Assembly: GCF_009604425.1 (NCBI RefSeq)
Contig: NZ_WEGI01000002.1
Location: 434,001-498,000 of the forward strand
Origin: Nocardia aurantia
GTDB lineage: Bacteria > Actinomycetota > Actinomycetes > Mycobacteriales > Mycobacteriaceae
DNA: 64,000 bases
Direction: 5' to 3'
The notes beneath the pieces were generated by a model. That model did no database searches and had not been told where the DNA came from. It was given only the letters and a program-made list of their open reading frames with translations. Below are positions 53,386-62,917 of this stretch, one piece after another; positions within the stretch are counted from its first letter, which is position 1; each line of letters begins with the position of its first letter. A program made the position numbers and the translations under genes.

Positions 53386-54521
53386 GCGACGCGGGAGGTG
53401 GCGGCTACCGCCATGGTGCGCAGGTGTTGTTTGGCGGCGGGGGTGGTGGCGCTGCGGTCGAGGGCGGCGAGGCCGCGGTCGGTGAGGGTGGTGATGCGTT
53501 GTTCGACGGCGTCGACCGCGCCGAGGCGGGCGATGAGCGTGCGGAGGCGGGTGACCTCGTCGGGTGCGAGGTCGGTGCCCAGGCTGGTGCGCAGCAGGTC
53601 GGCGGCGGCCGGGTCGGTGCGGTCGGCGCGTTGCAGGGCCTCGGCGATCAGGACCGTGCGTTTGCCCTCGCGTAGGTCGTCGCCGGAGGGCTTGCCGGTG
53701 ACCGCCGGGTCGCCGAAGACGCCGAGGAGGTCGTCGCGCAACTGGAAGGCGATGCCGATGTCGGTGCCGAATTCGCGATAGTCGGCGATCAGGGCCGGGT
53801 CGGCGTCGGCGAGGGCGGCGCCGAGGTGCAGCGGGCGTTCGATGGTGTAGGCCGCGGTCTTGTAGCGGTTGATCCGCAGGGCCGCTTCGACGGATTCGTC
53901 GCCGCCGGCCTCGCCGTGGATGTCGAGCAGCTGGCCGCCCAGCACCTCGGTGCGCATCGCCGCCCAGACGCGGCCGAAGCGGGCGAAGGCCGCCGGGTCC
54001 AGGCCCGCGGCGGCGATCATGTCGTCGGCCCAGGCCAGGGCGAGATCACCGACCAGGATGCCGACGCTCGTGCCGAAATGCGCTGCGCCGCCGCCCCATT
54101 CGCGATCGCGGTGGCGCTGTTCGAAATCCGTGTGCACGGTCGGGAAGCCGCGGCGGGTGCGGGAGGAGTCGATGATGTCGTCGTGGATCAGCGCGCACGC
54201 CTGCACGAGTTCCAGGGCGGCGCAGGCGGTCAGCACCGCGGGAGCCGCCGGGGCGTCCGGGTCGCCGCCCGCGCCGAGCCAGCCGGTCCACGCGAACGCC
54301 GGACGGGTGCGTTTGCCGCCGCGCAGCACGAAATCCTGCAGCGCTTCGGCGGCGGCGACCACGACGGGGCCCATCTCGGCGACGGCGGCCCGGCGGTCGG
54401 CGAAGAAGTCGGTCAGCGCGCGTTCGACGGCCGTGACCACCGCCGCCCGGTCGGTCGGCGCCGGACGGGGCGGGGCGCTCGGTCCAGCGGACAACGGAAC
54501 CTCCCAGGGTGTCCTCGACAT
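53382..54521 (-). CDS. idsA: Geranylgeranyl diphosphate synthase (IdsA/CrtE)
   Basis: Trans-prenyltransferase supplying GGPP to crtB. 379 residues. First Asp-rich motif DDIID at 114-118 (LIHDDIIDSSRTRRG), second DDLLGVFGD at 263-271, and GGKRTRP for IPP binding. Orthologous in place to Rv2173 (idsA2) beside metF, and fits crtE in this pathway. Chain length (C20) is inferred from context. First gene of the idsA-crtI-mptA-crtB run. Confidence 0.93.
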   Translation of the reverse strand: MSRTPWEVPLSAGPSAPPRPAPTDRAAVVTAVERALTDFFADRRAAVAEMGPVVVAAAEALQDFVLRGGKRTRPAFAWTGWLGAGGDPDAPAAPAVLTACAALELVQACALIHDDIIDSSRTRRGFPTVHTDFEQRHRDREWGGGAAHFGTSVGILVGDLALAWADDMIAAAGLDPAAFARFGRVWAAMRTEVLGGQLLDIHGEAGGDESVEAALRINRYKTAAYTIERPLHLGAALADADPALIADYREFGTDIGIAFQLRDDLLGVFGDPAVTGKPSGDDLREGKRTVLIAEALQRADRTDPAAADLLRTSLGTDLAPDEVTRLRTLIARLGAVDAVEQRITTLTDRGLAALDRSATTPAAKQHLRTMAVAATSRVA

Positions 54522-54694
54522 GCCGGGCGTGATCCCTGCTCACGACATGTGGTTCGGGGCGCGGGGGCGTCCCGACCGGAACTCTACCGAGTCGCATCCG
54601 CGCATTCCGGGCGCGCTCCCCCCGGGATGTCGGTCCAGGTCCGGCGGGGACGACATCCGGGCGGTGGCCGGGCCGAACCGGACACCGTTCCCAC

Positions 54695-54709
54695 TACACT
54701 GGACCGGTG
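54695..54709 (+). promoter_or_regulatory. metF -10 element, likely leaderless start
   Basis: TACACT at 54695-54700 ends 6 bp before the GTG at 54707, so transcription would begin at or next to the start codon. No SD is present, which agrees with a leaderless message, common in this group. No clear -35. Confidence 0.55.
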
Positions 54710-55720
54710 AGTGTCGACAACGTGCGGGCGCACGGCCGTATCACCCCCTCGGTCACCGGCCGGCATTCCCGGACGTCGCCGGTCACCGCCGCCCGGTCCG
54801 TGGTGGGCCGGCTCGGCCCACGCCCGGACGGGACCGTTCCCTTCTCGATCGAATTCAATCCGCCGCGCGATGCCGCCGGTGAGGACCGGCTGTGGCGTGC
54901 CGCACGCGAATTCGAGTGCATGCATCCGGCGTTCGCGTCGGTGACCTACGGGGCCGGCGGTTCCACTCGCGACCGGACGGTCCGGCTCACCGGCCGGCTC
55001 GCCCAGGAGACCACGCTGCTGACCGTGGCGCATCTCACCGCCGTCGACCACAGCATCGCGGAGCTGCGATCGATCGTCGGCGCCTACGCGGACGCCGGGA
55101 TTCACAATCTGCTGGTCCTGCGCGGCGATCCGCCCGGCGATCCGCTCGGCGAGTGGCACCGGCATCCCGAAGGGGTGGAGTACGCGGAGGAATTGGTGCG
55201 GCTGGTGCGCGGCCTCGGCAATTTCCATGTGGGCGTGGCGTCGTTCCCGCGTGGTCACCACCGCTCCCCCGACCTGGACTACGACACCCGGCACCTCATC
55301 GCGAAACTGCGTGCGGGCGCGGAGTATTCGATCACCCAGATGTTCTTCGAGGCGGACGACTATCTGCGGCTGCGGGATCGGGTCGCCGCCGCCGATCCGG
55401 TCGAGGGCGCGAAGCCGATCATCCCGGAGCTGATGCCGATCACCTCGCTGCGGACCGTGCAGCGTGCGGAGGAGTTGTCCGGGCGGCCCCTGCCCGCGGC
55501 CCTGCGGGAGCGGCTCGAGCGGGCGGCGGGCAACGATCCCGAAGGGAATCGGGCCGCCGTGCGGGCGGTCGGCATCGAGATCGCGACCGAACTCGGGCAG
55601 CGGCTGATCGCCGAGGGCGCCCCCTGCCTGCACTTCATCACGCTCAATTTCGCCAAGGCGACCGGCGAGGTGCTGGCCAATCTCGGCTACACCGTGCGGC
55701 CGGCCGCGGTCGGGGCCTGA
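54707..55720 (+). CDS. metF: Methylenetetrahydrofolate reductase
   Basis: Reduces 5,10-methylene-THF to 5-methyl-THF for methionine synthesis. 337 residues with about 40 extra at the N-terminus before the TIM barrel (VPFSIEFNPPRDAAGEDRLW). Conserved segments: PAFASVTYGAGGSTRDRT, LLVLRGDPPGDP, EYSITQMFFEADDY and PELMPITSL. Same place as Rv2172c, whose mycobacterial orthologue has been described as flavin-independent; cofactor use here cannot be judged. Divergent from idsA. Confidence 0.92.
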   Translation: MSVDNVRAHGRITPSVTGRHSRTSPVTAARSVVGRLGPRPDGTVPFSIEFNPPRDAAGEDRLWRAAREFECMHPAFASVTYGAGGSTRDRTVRLTGRLAQETTLLTVAHLTAVDHSIAELRSIVGAYADAGIHNLLVLRGDPPGDPLGEWHRHPEGVEYAEELVRLVRGLGNFHVGVASFPRGHHRSPDLDYDTRHLIAKLRAGAEYSITQMFFEADDYLRLRDRVAAADPVEGAKPIIPELMPITSLRTVQRAEELSGRPLPAALRERLERAAGNDPEGNRAAVRAVGIEIATELGQRLIAEGAPCLHFITLNFAKATGEVLANLGYTVRPAAVGA

Positions 55721-55721
55721 T

Positions 55722-55980
55722 CCGGCGTTCGATTTCGGCCCCGGTCGGGCCCGCTCCGGCGTTCAGTTCCGACCGCGGTCAGGCCGGCCCCGGCGTTCGA
55801 GTCCGGCCACAGTCAAGCCGGCCCCGGCGTTCGATTCCGGCCACAGTCAAGCCGGCCCCGGCGTTCGAGTCCGGCCACAGTCAAGCCGGCCCCGGCGTTC
55901 GATTCCGGCCACAGTCGGGCCGGCCCGGGTGATCAGTTCCGGCCGCAGTCAGGTCTGATTGGCGTTCGATTCCGGCCCGC
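55722..55980. repeat. 34-bp minisatellite after metF
   Basis: About 7.5 copies of a 34-bp unit that opens CCGGCGTTCGATTCCGGCC or CCGGCGTTCGAGTCCGGCC and continues ACAGTCAAGCCGGCC. Units 3-6 alternate GAG and GAT at one site, a higher-order 68-bp pattern. It begins one base after the metF stop and fills most of the 450-bp gap to the next gene; a decayed copy is near 56085. I see no gene in the gap. Confidence 0.92.
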
Positions 55981-56170
55981 CGCCGAGCGGCTGCCGGTGG
56001 CGGGCCGGCCACGGTGCGCTCACCTTGCCCGGGCCGATCGGCGAATCCCGGCGGTCGGGTGCGGCCGGTCGCAGTCAGGGTCCGATCCGGCGTTTCGCCC
56101 GGGCGATGATCCGGCCGTTGGCTACGGTTCGGCTCGTCCTGTCCGAGCGTCGAATCCGAGGAGCTTCCGG

Positions 56171-57034
56171 ATGCCCCTGCTGTCCCGCGTCACCCGTCGC
56201 TCCGCCGCCGGCCGTCGAAGCCGGATGGCCGCACCGCTCGTCGTGTCGGGGGCGATCCTGGCAGTTGTCGCCGGTACCGCCACGACCGCCGCGGGGCGGG
56301 ACACGACGCCCCCGCCGGGAACCGCGACAGCGGCCGCGGGCACGACCGGCATTCGGAGCGCGGCTCCTGTCGACGCCGTACCGAACGGCATCGCGTCGAC
56401 CGGCAGTGGGCCGAACGGCAGTGCACCGAACGGCAGTGCGCGGACCGGCGGTGCGCTGAACGCCGCTGGACAGATCGCCGACCCGGCTCCTACCGCGGGC
56501 GGGCTCGACGCGCTCGAGGCGCTCGGGGTGAAGCCGTTCCTCTATCCGTCGGCGTCGCCGTTCTGCAACGACGGCAGCACCCTCGGCCTGGTCCCGGCCT
56601 ACGCCGGTGCGGTGCCGGGGCCGTGGCCGAAGACGAATGTCACGCTGCCGGGTCTCGACCTGGCGGCGGTGAAATCCGGGCAGACCATGTTCGCGTTCGT
56701 GCCGTACGGCGTGGATCCGGACGGCACCGACACCTCGGGGATGCGGGTGATCTGGTGGAACGCCGACACCCACCGCGCCGGCTCGGCCACCATGGGCACG
56801 CTGTCGGATGTGCTGGGCACGATGGTCCCGCCGCAGGTGCCACCGGCGTTGCGGCCGCTGGCCGAACAGGTGGTGCAGGGCGTGTTCGGGCAGGCCCTGC
56901 CCGTCGGCGGGATTCGCGCGGTGCCGGTCGAGACCGGTTCCGGCACGGTGCTCGCCGCGGTCTTCGGATCGATCCGCAACGGGAACCGGACCTGCTGGTT
57001 CCTGCCCACCGTGGGCATCACCGAGGTGCCCTGA
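56171..57034 (+). CDS. Secreted protein of unknown function
   Basis: 287 residues from the ATG at 56171, with CCGAGGAGC upstream. Signal peptide about 1-42 (LVVSGAILAVVAGTATTAAG), then a low-complexity stretch with repeated PNGSA and NGSAR units (about 75-100), then a compact domain of about 180 residues with one Cys near each end (SPFCNDG and RTCWFLP) that may form a disulphide. Family not recognised. Confidence 0.8.
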   Translation: MPLLSRVTRRSAAGRRSRMAAPLVVSGAILAVVAGTATTAAGRDTTPPPGTATAAAGTTGIRSAAPVDAVPNGIASTGSGPNGSAPNGSARTGGALNAAGQIADPAPTAGGLDALEALGVKPFLYPSASPFCNDGSTLGLVPAYAGAVPGPWPKTNVTLPGLDLAAVKSGQTMFAFVPYGVDPDGTDTSGMRVIWWNADTHRAGSATMGTLSDVLGTMVPPQVPPALRPLAEQVVQGVFGQALPVGGIRAVPVETGSGTVLAAVFGSIRNGNRTCWFLPTVGITEVP

Positions 57035-57063
57035 GCGTCAAGGCGACTGACGTGACGTCCGGC

Positions 57064-57432
57064 TCAGAACGGATCGGCGGCGGCGCGGCGCAGCACCTCG
57101 CGCGCCAGCGGGCCGTGGATCGCGTCGATGGGCCGGCCGGGCAGGGTGTCGTCCTCGGTGTAGATCCATTCGAGGATTTCCTCATCGGTGTATTTGGCAT
57201 CGCGCATCACGGTGATCAGGCCCGTGAGGTGCTTGGCGACCGCGCCGGTGGAATCGAAGAAATCCTTCGGGATCCCGGCGACGCCGTCGCGCCGCACCGC
57301 GAGAAGCTCGTGATCGCGCAACATCTGATGCACTCGGGTCACCGCGAGACCCAGTTGATCGGCCACATCCGGCAGCGGGAGCAGGGCCGCCGACTCCGGG
57401 AGGACGTCATCGCTGCAGGGAAATGCACTCAC
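57064..57432 (-). CDS. DNA-binding protein, Rv2175c family
   Basis: 122 residues, GTG start. Winged-helix region at about 18-60 (LPLPDVADQLGLAVTRVHQM) and C-terminal Rv2175c domain (TGLITVMRDAKYTDEEILEW). In M. tuberculosis Rv2175c binds DNA and is a PknL substrate, phosphorylated near the N-terminus; here the N-terminus has Ser2, Ser7 and Ser14 but no Thr. Divergent from pknL with 137 bp between. Confidence 0.94.
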   Translation of the reverse strand: MSAFPCSDDVLPESAALLPLPDVADQLGLAVTRVHQMLRDHELLAVRRDGVAGIPKDFFDSTGAVAKHLTGLITVMRDAKYTDEEILEWIYTEDDTLPGRPIDAIHGPLAREVLRRAAADPF

Positions 57433-57569
57433 GCCGACAACGGTAGTACGTGTGCGAAGTCACGTCCTGAGAGCCCCTGACGGATTCCACCATTACCATC
57501 GGGTGAGCCGTCGTCCCGGCGGCTGTCGCTCGCGAGCGAGACCGCTGTGGAAAGTCGAGGGCACCAGAG

Positions 57570-59531
57570 TTGATCGGCCAGCTGCTGGACGAGCGTTATC
57601 GCATCGACGCGCCGATCGCACGCGGGGGCATGTCGATGGTGTTCCGGGGTGTGGACACCCGGCTGGACCGGCCGGTCGCGATCAAGGTGATGGACCCGAA
57701 ATTCGCCGGCGATCCCCAGTTCCTGACCCGGTTCGAATTCGAGGCCCGCGCGGTCGCCAAACTGAAGCACCCCTCGCTGGTGGCCGTGTACGACCAGGGT
57801 GTCGACGGTGAGCACCCGTTCCTGATCATGGAGTTGGTGGAGGGCGGCACGCTGCGCGAACTGCTGCGCGAGCGCGGCCCGATGCCGCCGCACGCGGTGC
57901 GCGCGGTCGCCGAACCGGTGCTGCAGGCCATCGGCGTCGCGCACCACGCCGGGCTGGTCCATCGCGACATCAAACCGGAGAACGTGCTCGTCTCCGACGC
58001 CGGCGACGTGAAGATCGCCGATTTCGGCCTGGTCCGGGCCGTGGCCGCCTCGAACATGACCTCCGCGAGCGTCATCCTCGGCACCGCCGCGTATCTGGCG
58101 CCGGAACAGGTCACCTCCGGGCAGTCGGATGCCCGCAGCGACGTGTACTCGTTCGGCGTCCTGATCTTCGAACTGCTGACCGGCCGCACCCCGTTCACCG
58201 GCGACACCTCGCTGTCGATCGCCTATCAGCGGGTGGAGCGCGACGTGCCGCGGCCGAGCGAGTTCATCGGGGGCGTCCCACCGGAATTCGACGAGCTGGT
58301 CGCGCGCGCCACCAGCCGGGAGCCCGCGCACCGCTTCGCCGACGCCGCCGAGATGGCCGCCGAGCTGCGCCGGATCGCCACCGAGCTGCGGCTGCCCGAT
58401 TATCGGGTGCCCGCGCCGCGCGACTCGGCCGAACATCAGTCCGCGCGGTACCGGATCCAGCCCGTGCCGCAGCCGGTCTACACCGAGGCGACCACCCGGA
58501 TGCCACCGGCCGAACCGCGGGCGAGCAGCACCCGGGTGCTGACCGCCGCGCAGCCGCAGACCCGGGCCACCTATTTCCCGGACGATCGCTATCCCGGCGC
58601 CGACGGCTACGGTCCTCCGCCCCCGCACAATCCGTACACGGCCGAGCGGGAACGGTCCCGGCGCCGGGTGCTGATCTGGTCGTCGGTGGTCGTGGTGCTG
58701 GCTCTGGTCCTCGGTGGCGGCGGCTGGTGGCTCGGCGTGGAACGGTACGCGGCGGTACCGCCGATCGCGGGCCTGAACGCCGACCGTGCCACCGTCACGC
58801 TGCAGGACGCCGGCTTCGCGACCACGGTCCGCAACAAGGCCTCCGACGTCGTCCCCGTCGGCGGGGTGGTCGGGACCGATCCGCCGGCCGGCACCCGCAT
58901 CGTCAAGGGCTCGACGGTGGCGGTGCTGGTGTCCAGCGGCCAGCCGAGGGTGCCGGACTTTCAGGTCGGCCAGGACAGCAAATCGGTGAACCAGGCCATC
59001 CGCGACGCCGGACTGGTCCCGGTCGACGGCGGCGAGCGGCCGAGCACCGCCGCGAAGGGCACGGTCATGCAGCTCGACCCGGCCCCCGGCACAGTCCTGC
59101 CCGGCGGTGCGACGGTGAACGTCTACCGCAGCAAGGGTTCCCAGCAGGTGAAGGTGCCGGACCTGCGCGGCAAGACGCAGGAGGAGGCCACCAGCGCGCT
59201 CACCGCCGCCGGGCTGAGCGTGCGCGGCATCCAGTCGCAGTTCGACCGCGGCTTCGACGCCGGCGACGTGGTGGGCACGGATCCGGACAACGGCACCAGC
59301 CTGCTGTCCGGCGATTCGGTGACCCTGTTCGTATCGAACGCGGTGAAGGTGCCCGATGTCGGCGGCCGCAACGTGGCCGCCGCGCGGGCCCTGCTGGAGG
59401 CCGCGGGCCTGCAGGTGAACGTGAGCCAGATCTTCAGCAACGACCGCGGCACGGTGCGTCTCCAGTCACCGGGCGCCGGGGCGCGGGTCGAGCCGGGCAG
59501 TACGGTCTCGCTGACCGTACTGCCGTTCTGA
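57570..59531 (+). CDS. pknL: Ser/Thr protein kinase PknL with PASTA domains
   Basis: Receptor-type kinase, 653 residues, TTG start with GAGGGC upstream. Kinase domain 10-270: Gly-loop ARGGMSMVF, Lys39, HRDIKPEN with Asp133, DFG at 151-153. Juxtamembrane Pro-rich part, membrane helix 367-389, then four PASTA repeats (about 395-653) that bind muropeptides or lipid II in PknB-like kinases. Paired with the Rv2175c-family gene as in M. tuberculosis, where PknL, as I recall, has no PASTA part. Confidence 0.96.
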   Translation: MIGQLLDERYRIDAPIARGGMSMVFRGVDTRLDRPVAIKVMDPKFAGDPQFLTRFEFEARAVAKLKHPSLVAVYDQGVDGEHPFLIMELVEGGTLRELLRERGPMPPHAVRAVAEPVLQAIGVAHHAGLVHRDIKPENVLVSDAGDVKIADFGLVRAVAASNMTSASVILGTAAYLAPEQVTSGQSDARSDVYSFGVLIFELLTGRTPFTGDTSLSIAYQRVERDVPRPSEFIGGVPPEFDELVARATSREPAHRFADAAEMAAELRRIATELRLPDYRVPAPRDSAEHQSARYRIQPVPQPVYTEATTRMPPAEPRASSTRVLTAAQPQTRATYFPDDRYPGADGYGPPPPHNPYTAERERSRRRVLIWSSVVVVLALVLGGGGWWLGVERYAAVPPIAGLNADRATVTLQDAGFATTVRNKASDVVPVGGVVGTDPPAGTRIVKGSTVAVLVSSGQPRVPDFQVGQDSKSVNQAIRDAGLVPVDGGERPSTAAKGTVMQLDPAPGTVLPGGATVNVYRSKGSQQVKVPDLRGKTQEEATSALTAAGLSVRGIQSQFDRGFDAGDVVGTDPDNGTSLLSGDSVTLFVSNAVKVPDVGGRNVAAARALLEAAGLQVNVSQIFSNDRGTVRLQSPGAGARVEPGSTVSLTVLPF

Positions 59532-59831
59532 TCAGGCGACGGCGAGCAGCGGCGCCCCGGTCTCCGGGTCGTTGATCGCCACCACCGCGTTGGTGGTGAA
59601 GAATTCGACGGCCACGCCCTCGATGCTCGGGCTCATGTTCGTCGCGACCTGGGCGGTCGCCCCGTTCGGGTCGTAACCCCAGGAGATGTTGAAGGTCAGC
59701 AAGCGGCTGCCGTCGCGCAGGACGACCTCCGACGGGACACCGTCGCGGTCGCGGTCGCGCAACAGCCGCAGAATGGTTCGGTCGGCCTCCTCCACCCATC
59801 GGGTGAAATCGCCGCGGAAGAGCACGAACAA
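59532..59831 (-). CDS. Small protein of unknown function
   Basis: 99 residues, ATG at 59831. Begins MFVLFRGDFTRWVEEADRTI and ends in a beta-rich segment (VAVEFFTTNAVVAINDPETG). No signal, membrane helix or known motif. It starts 18 bp after aroG, so it is probably co-transcribed with it, and meets the pknL stop end to end. Confidence 0.65.
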   Translation of the reverse strand: MFVLFRGDFTRWVEEADRTILRLLRDRDRDGVPSEVVLRDGSRLLTFNISWGYDPNGATAQVATNMSPSIEGVAVEFFTTNAVVAINDPETGAPLLAVA

Positions 59832-59849
59832 TGCCGGGCTACCGGTCCC

Positions 59850-61238
<1,389 letters not shown>

Positions 61239-61378
61239 TCAAGAATAGATACCCCTCGGAACCGGACGGTAACCCGGAGGTAGGGGGTGCGCAATGATCA
61301 CGGTCCGCCGAGGTCGTAACCTCGAGGCGATCGCCGGATCGGACGGATCCGGCGGCGCGGACGACTAGGAGCGGACCG

Positions 61379-61873
61379 ATCGCACTCAGATACTTCTACG
61401 ATTGCGAATTCGTCGAGGACGGGATCACGATCGACCTGATCTCGATCGGCGTGGTCTGTGAGGACGGACGCGAATATTACGCGGTGTCAACGGAATTCGA
61501 TCCCGACCGGGCGGGCCCATGGGTGCGCCGCAATGTGCTCCCGAAACTGCCCTCCCCGCAGTCGCCGCTGTGGCGCAGCCGGGAACGCATCCGGGACGAC
61601 CTGTACCGCTTCCTCGTTCCGCGCTCCGGTGTCAACCCCGAACTGTGGGCCTGGGTGAGTGCTTATGATCACGTCGCCCTGTGCCAGCTGTGGGGCTCGA
61701 TGGTGGACCTGCCGACCACCCTGCCGCGCTACACGAACGAGCTGCGCCAGCACTGGGACTACCACGGCCGCCCACCCCTGCCGCCGGTCCCCCCGGACGC
61801 CCACGACGCCCTCGCGGACGCCCGCCACAACTTCGCGAAATTCGAGGCGATAGAGGCGTACCGCAGGCTGTAG
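61379..61873 (+). CDS. Rv2179c-type 3'-5' exoribonuclease, non-ATG start
   Basis: DEDD-type exoribonuclease. The catalytic N-terminus LRYFYDCEFVEDGITIDLIS lies in a frame that has no ATG, GTG or TTG between the stop at 61295-61297 and the GTG at 61451, which would cut off the first catalytic Asp/Glu. The SD AGGAG (61367-61371) is 7 nt before an ATC at 61379, giving (M)ALRYFYDCEF, so I place the start there: 164 residues. Later active-site motifs are SAYDHVALCQLWG and DALADARHN. The start codon is the doubtful part; a sequencing error at this base is the alternative. Confidence 0.85.
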   Translation: MALRYFYDCEFVEDGITIDLISIGVVCEDGREYYAVSTEFDPDRAGPWVRRNVLPKLPSPQSPLWRSRERIRDDLYRFLVPRSGVNPELWAWVSAYDHVALCQLWGSMVDLPTTLPRYTNELRQHWDYHGRPPLPPVPPDAHDALADARHNFAKFEAIEAYRRL

Positions 61874-61899
61874 TTTTGGCCTCCGCTTCGCTTCGGCGG

Positions 61900-61992
61900 G
61901 TTCGCGGCCCCCCTAGTCTCGGTCCTTCCCTCCTCCGGTCAGTCGCTGCGCTCCCTCCCTCCGTCAGTCCAGGACCGAGACGGGCCGCGAAC
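61900..61992. repeat. Large bulged inverted repeat
   Basis: Left arm GTTCGCGGCCC, a 5-nt bulge, then GTCTCGGTCCT (61900-61926); right arm AGGACCGAGAC then GGGCCGCGAAC (61971-61992). All 22 positions pair. The 44-nt loop holds duplicated CGGTCAGTC/CCGTCAGTC and CTCCCTC-type motifs. It lies between the nuclease gene and plsC, which converge; it may terminate both, or be a copy of a dispersed element. Confidence 0.8.
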
Positions 61993-62032
61993 AACGGGGT
62001 GAGCACTGCGGGGGGTGTCGGCGGCGGAAACC

Positions 62033-62758
62033 CTATCCCGCCAGGGACTCCGGGACTCGGGCGGACTGGGGGCGGCTGCCGGAGGGGACGTCCTTCTTCA
62101 GGCTGGCGGCGTAGACGTCCACGTACTCCTGACCGGACATCCGCATCAGTTCGTACATGATCTCGTCGGTGATCGCGCGCTCGACGAAGCGGTTGCCGCC
62201 CATACCCTCGTAGCGGGAGAAGTCGATCGGCTTACCGAAGCGGACGGTGACCTGGCGACGGCGGAACTTGAACGGTCCGGGCGGGCAGACCTCGTCGGTT
62301 CCGGTCAGCGCGACCGGGATCACCGGGACGCCGACCTCGAGGGCCAGCCGGGCCACACCGGTCTTGCCCTTGTACAGCCGGCCGTCGGGGGAACGGGTGC
62401 CCTCCGGGTACAGGCCGACGACGCGGCCCTCCTCCAGCAACTTGCGAGCGGTGTTGAGCGCGTCCTCCGCGGCGTCGGCGCCGCTGCGGTCGATCGGGTA
62501 CTGGCCGGTGCCGGAGAAGAAGAACTTCTGCAGCCGGCCCTTCAGTCCCGGGGTGGTGAAGTATTCGGCCTTCGCCAGATAGGTGATGCGGCGCGGGCTC
62601 ATCAACGGGGTGAACAACCAGTCGGTGAACGACAGATGGTTCCCGGCGAGGATGACTGCGCCGTTGGCAGGAATGTTCTCCACACCCTCGGCTCGGGGCC
62701 GATTGTAAAAATGTAGAAAAGGTCCGACCAACACGAACTTCAGCAGCCAGTAGAACAT
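62033..62758 (-). CDS. plsC: 1-acylglycerol-3-phosphate acyltransferase
   Basis: PlsC-family acyltransferase of phospholipid synthesis. 241 residues, ATG at 62758. Catalytic NHLSFTD at 40-46 (His41, Asp46), phosphate-binding EGTRS at 119-123 and a later VIPVALTGTDEV segment. N-terminal hydrophobic helix for membrane contact. Position fits Rv2182c. Confidence 0.94.
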   Translation of the reverse strand: MFYWLLKFVLVGPFLHFYNRPRAEGVENIPANGAVILAGNHLSFTDWLFTPLMSPRRITYLAKAEYFTTPGLKGRLQKFFFSGTGQYPIDRSGADAAEDALNTARKLLEEGRVVGLYPEGTRSPDGRLYKGKTGVARLALEVGVPVIPVALTGTDEVCPPGPFKFRRRQVTVRFGKPIDFSRYEGMGGNRFVERAITDEIMYELMRMSGQEYVDVYAASLKKDVPSGSRPQSARVPESLAG

Positions 62759-62917
62759 CGCGTCCTTTCCGGAGGATCAAATCTCGCCACCCGTGGGGAG
62801 CATCGTCGGCCGCCCGCGGTCCCCGCCATATGTTGCCGACTCTACCGCCGCGTAGCAGCCGTGACCAAGCCCGCAACGGGGAATTCACAACGGTGAACCA
62901 CCGCTGTTTCGAGGTGT

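Noticed and set aside
51406..53781. 791-codon plus-strand frame antisense to crtI
   Set aside because: Shadow frame of crtI and idsA; low-complexity Arg/Gly/Pro sequence with no family features.
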